This document shows positions 58,110 through 64,000 of a DNA stretch of 64,000 bases, in pieces; the stretch's first letter is position 1; each line of letters opens with the position of its first letter. The notes under the pieces were generated by a model. The model had not been told where the DNA came from. It was given only the letters and a program-made list of their open reading frames with translations, and did not search any database. The position numbers were made by a program, and so were the translations under genes. The stretch comes from Imbricaverruca yamaguchii. Taxonomy: Eukaryota; Arthropoda; Thecostraca; Neoverrucidae. The stretch spans positions 545,001 through 609,000 of the forward strand of contig JAOTOL010001634.1 in the NCBI GenBank assembly GCA_034440575.1. The letters run 5' to 3'.

Positions 58110-58166
58110 TTAGTCGCGGTAGCCGCTGAGGCCACGGCCGCCACTGCGTTCATAGCTGATCTTGCG
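58110..58166 (-). CDS. Possible short terminal exon
   Basis: After an AG acceptor (CGTCAG), an 18-codon frame reads RKISYERSGGRGLSGYRD and stops with TAA at 58110-58112. The Arg/Gly/Tyr composition is protein-like, and the segment is GC-rich, but a frame this short can occur by chance. Upstream exons were not identified. Confidence 0.18.
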   Translation of the reverse strand, partial: RKISYERSGGRGLSGYRD

Positions 58167-62351
<4,185 letters not shown>

Positions 62352-62639
62352 AAGTTCATTGACCATTGGCAACACTCCTTCACCAGTGCGTCAACTGGTG
62401 GACGTCTGAGTCATACGAAGCACTCATCAAAACATTGACTGACCCTATTCGAATTTTCTACAAGCTTGAAGACCTTCCCAGACTTATATCCAACTGTTTC
62501 GCTTTGTATGAAAGGTATAGATAGGCGTCGTCATAGTCGATTTGCCATGACTATGCATCTTCACTGACAGCTACGCATGGAAGATCTGGTGTGCTGGTCG
62601 GTAACGTGCTGTCCAGAATGAGAAACATCCATGTTACAT

Positions 62640-62880
62640 TCCAAAATTAATCGAATATCGCTCCAAGGATTTATGGGATGTCACTCCAAAATTTGTTCCA
62701 AAATATGGACTATTGCATCCATAATGCCTACAAGGTATGCGTATACATGTCAGTTTGCATTCCGTATGCCATGCAAAGGTGGCCCACTGTGCAGGAGGCG
62801 GACCTGAATCTGAACCCCGGGTGTGAGTTTCTCCGGCCAAGCCTAGGTCACTAGCCATTTGGTCTCGCACCCTTCAGATC
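62640..62880 (-). mobile_element. Possible tRNA-derived SINE
   Basis: On the - strand, TGGCTAGTGACCTAGG resembles a pol III A box. GGTTCAGATTC, starting about 41 bases later, resembles the B box (9 of 11 positions of GGTTCRANTCC). The spacing fits a tRNA-like head. No poly-A tail or target duplication was established. It lies directly downstream of the paralogue's stop codon. Confidence 0.35.
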
Positions 62881-62961
62881 CACCAACGCAGATTAGTAGA
62901 TGCATCGTGCCACCCATCAACAAAAACCCCCACGGTCCCGTTTCGCAGGGGACCGGTGGGC

Positions 62962-63639
62962 CTACTCGACACCCCACGAATCTTCAAAGTCCTTCTGCAG
63001 CTGGTCCATCCAGACCGAATGGTTGACCTCCCACTGGTCAGTATCGAGGCCTCTGCCCGAGCTGTTGAGCTCGTTGACGACAAAGGCGAGTCCGGCCACG
63101 GCAGCAATGATCACGACCACGGCCACCACCACACCGACGATGGGTCCTGCCGACACAGGTGAGGCGCCGTCATTGCGGCTGGACGTCGCCGGCCCCAGTT
63201 GTTACGTCAGTTGGGCTCCGCTGTCGCCGACTAACTCTGCAGGCCCACGCCGCACAGACTGCAATTATTACACATCTGATGATGACATGCCGAAAAGAAG
63301 GCCGGGTCAATTTCGGCCCAATGTGGTGCAATTTTGTTTTCTCCTTAATAAATGCTGGTCAGTTACGGGAAGTCCTTTCTCCCGCATCGGGAATCGATGG
63401 ATACTCAATGGCCTCCTTTCGCTTGGGTATTACAGGCCGCGACGCAGAACTGTATCGTGTCAGCAGCTGACCAAAAGCACTCATAAGGCTTACCTCATGG
63501 ATTACTGGCATCAACGCGGAAGTACTATAACAGCAACCAACGGAACGACATCTCACCAGCTATTCCGAGGCCTCCAAGTCCGCCGAGACCGCCGAGACCG
63601 CCCAGAAGTCCGTCCAGACCTTGCCGACGGACGCTGGTG
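62962..63639 (-). CDS. Paralogue of the 14064-18269 gene, last two exons (5' part beyond the window)
   Basis: Exon 63639-63557 (83 nt) begins at a CTCAG acceptor in phase 2 and ends at GTGAGA in phase 1. It encodes a Gly-Leu repeat (LGGLGGLGGLGGLGIA). Exon 63146-62962 begins after TGTCGGCAG, encodes a Val/Ala/Ile-rich membrane helix, then the tail NSSGRGLDTDQWEVNHSVWM followed by DQLQKDFEDSW and GVE, then TAG. Tail identity with the first gene is 26 of 31 residues, with eight silent codon differences among the identical residues. Both intron phases match. The signal-peptide and processing-site exons must lie beyond 63639, and none was found before 64000. Orientation is opposite to the first gene. 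Confidence 0.82.
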
Positions 63640-64000
63640 CTGAGCCGCTCCCATAAACTGTAAATTCGGGCAGAGTGCTTGCGTCCGTCACTCGAGCTAC
63701 TCTTGACTGGCCGTGCAGTGTCAGTAAAAGACAGCTCACACATTCACTTAAACTCACAGTGGCACCACAGTTTGTGAAAGCAGTAGAAATGTCGAATGTC
63801 TGCCGTCTGAGGCTGTCTGATGCTGCTTCTTCTCGACAAAGTGGCAATAACAACGTCTCACGTGGGTGCCGAAACCAAAATATGCGCTACATGCAAATTT
63901 TGCTTATCACCCGGTTGAAAGCGTAGGATGATTGCTCATTAGGCATAGAAACATGGAAGCGATCCTTGTCTGAGTTCTCCCGCTAACTTACAACTTTGCT
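63640..64000. other. Presumed intron of the paralogue
   Basis: No sequence resembling exon 2 of the first gene (Asp/Tyr-rich, then RRRKSPFGW) is seen on the - strand here, so this stretch is taken as intron running out of the window. Confidence 0.5.

Overview
This window looks like nuclear DNA from an invertebrate animal. It is gene-poor, carries long introns with GT-AG splice sites, and is filled with micro- and minisatellites and transposon debris. I cannot name the species or phylum from sequence alone. Most long open frames are by-products of tandem repeats, including the very long Ser-Gln-Ser-Val reading over the GACT tract, and are not annotated as proteins.

The best gene is on the + strand at 14064-18269. 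Four exons joined by phase-consistent GT-AG sites encode a 162-residue protein with a signal peptide, a Lys-Arg site, an Asp/Tyr/Asn-rich segment, an Arg-Arg-Arg-Lys site, a Gly-rich stretch, one membrane helix and an acidic, Trp-containing tail. The last two exons of a paralogue lie on the - strand at 62962-63639 and continue past the window edge. The two tails match at 26 of 31 residues and the intron phases are the same, while the membrane helices differ. A weaker third relative may lie on the - strand at 44963-45722. I do not recognise this family; it is the most interesting protein-level signal here.

Layout: 1-6104 holds five minisatellites (35, 19, 26, 19 and 49 bp units). 7048-7878 is a TTAA-bounded, piggyBac-like non-autonomous element. 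7879-14063 is mostly unassigned, with a CpG-rich patch and a CRE palindrome before the first gene. 14064-18433 is that gene, with repeat arrays in introns 1 and 2 and a 40-bp repeat directly after the stop codon. 18434-27371 holds a 30-bp array, an 872-bp perfect TGAC tract, a 19-bp array and a long degenerate purine-rich array. 27372-30004 is a cluster of TTAA elements, one carrying a second, different TTAA element. 31114-32853 is a two-zone 32-bp satellite. 33181-36772 holds 29-bp and 54-bp arrays and a compound microsatellite beside a decayed non-LTR reverse transcriptase fragment. 38990-40300 is a local duplication. 42582-47617 is bracketed by a ~175-bp direct repeat and contains 44-bp and 31-bp arrays, hairpins and the possible third family member. 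49518-64000 holds TA/CA/GA tracts, a few candidate exons, a possible tRNA-derived SINE and the paralogue.

All exon calls come from reading frame, splice consensus and paralogue comparison. No transcript or database evidence was available.
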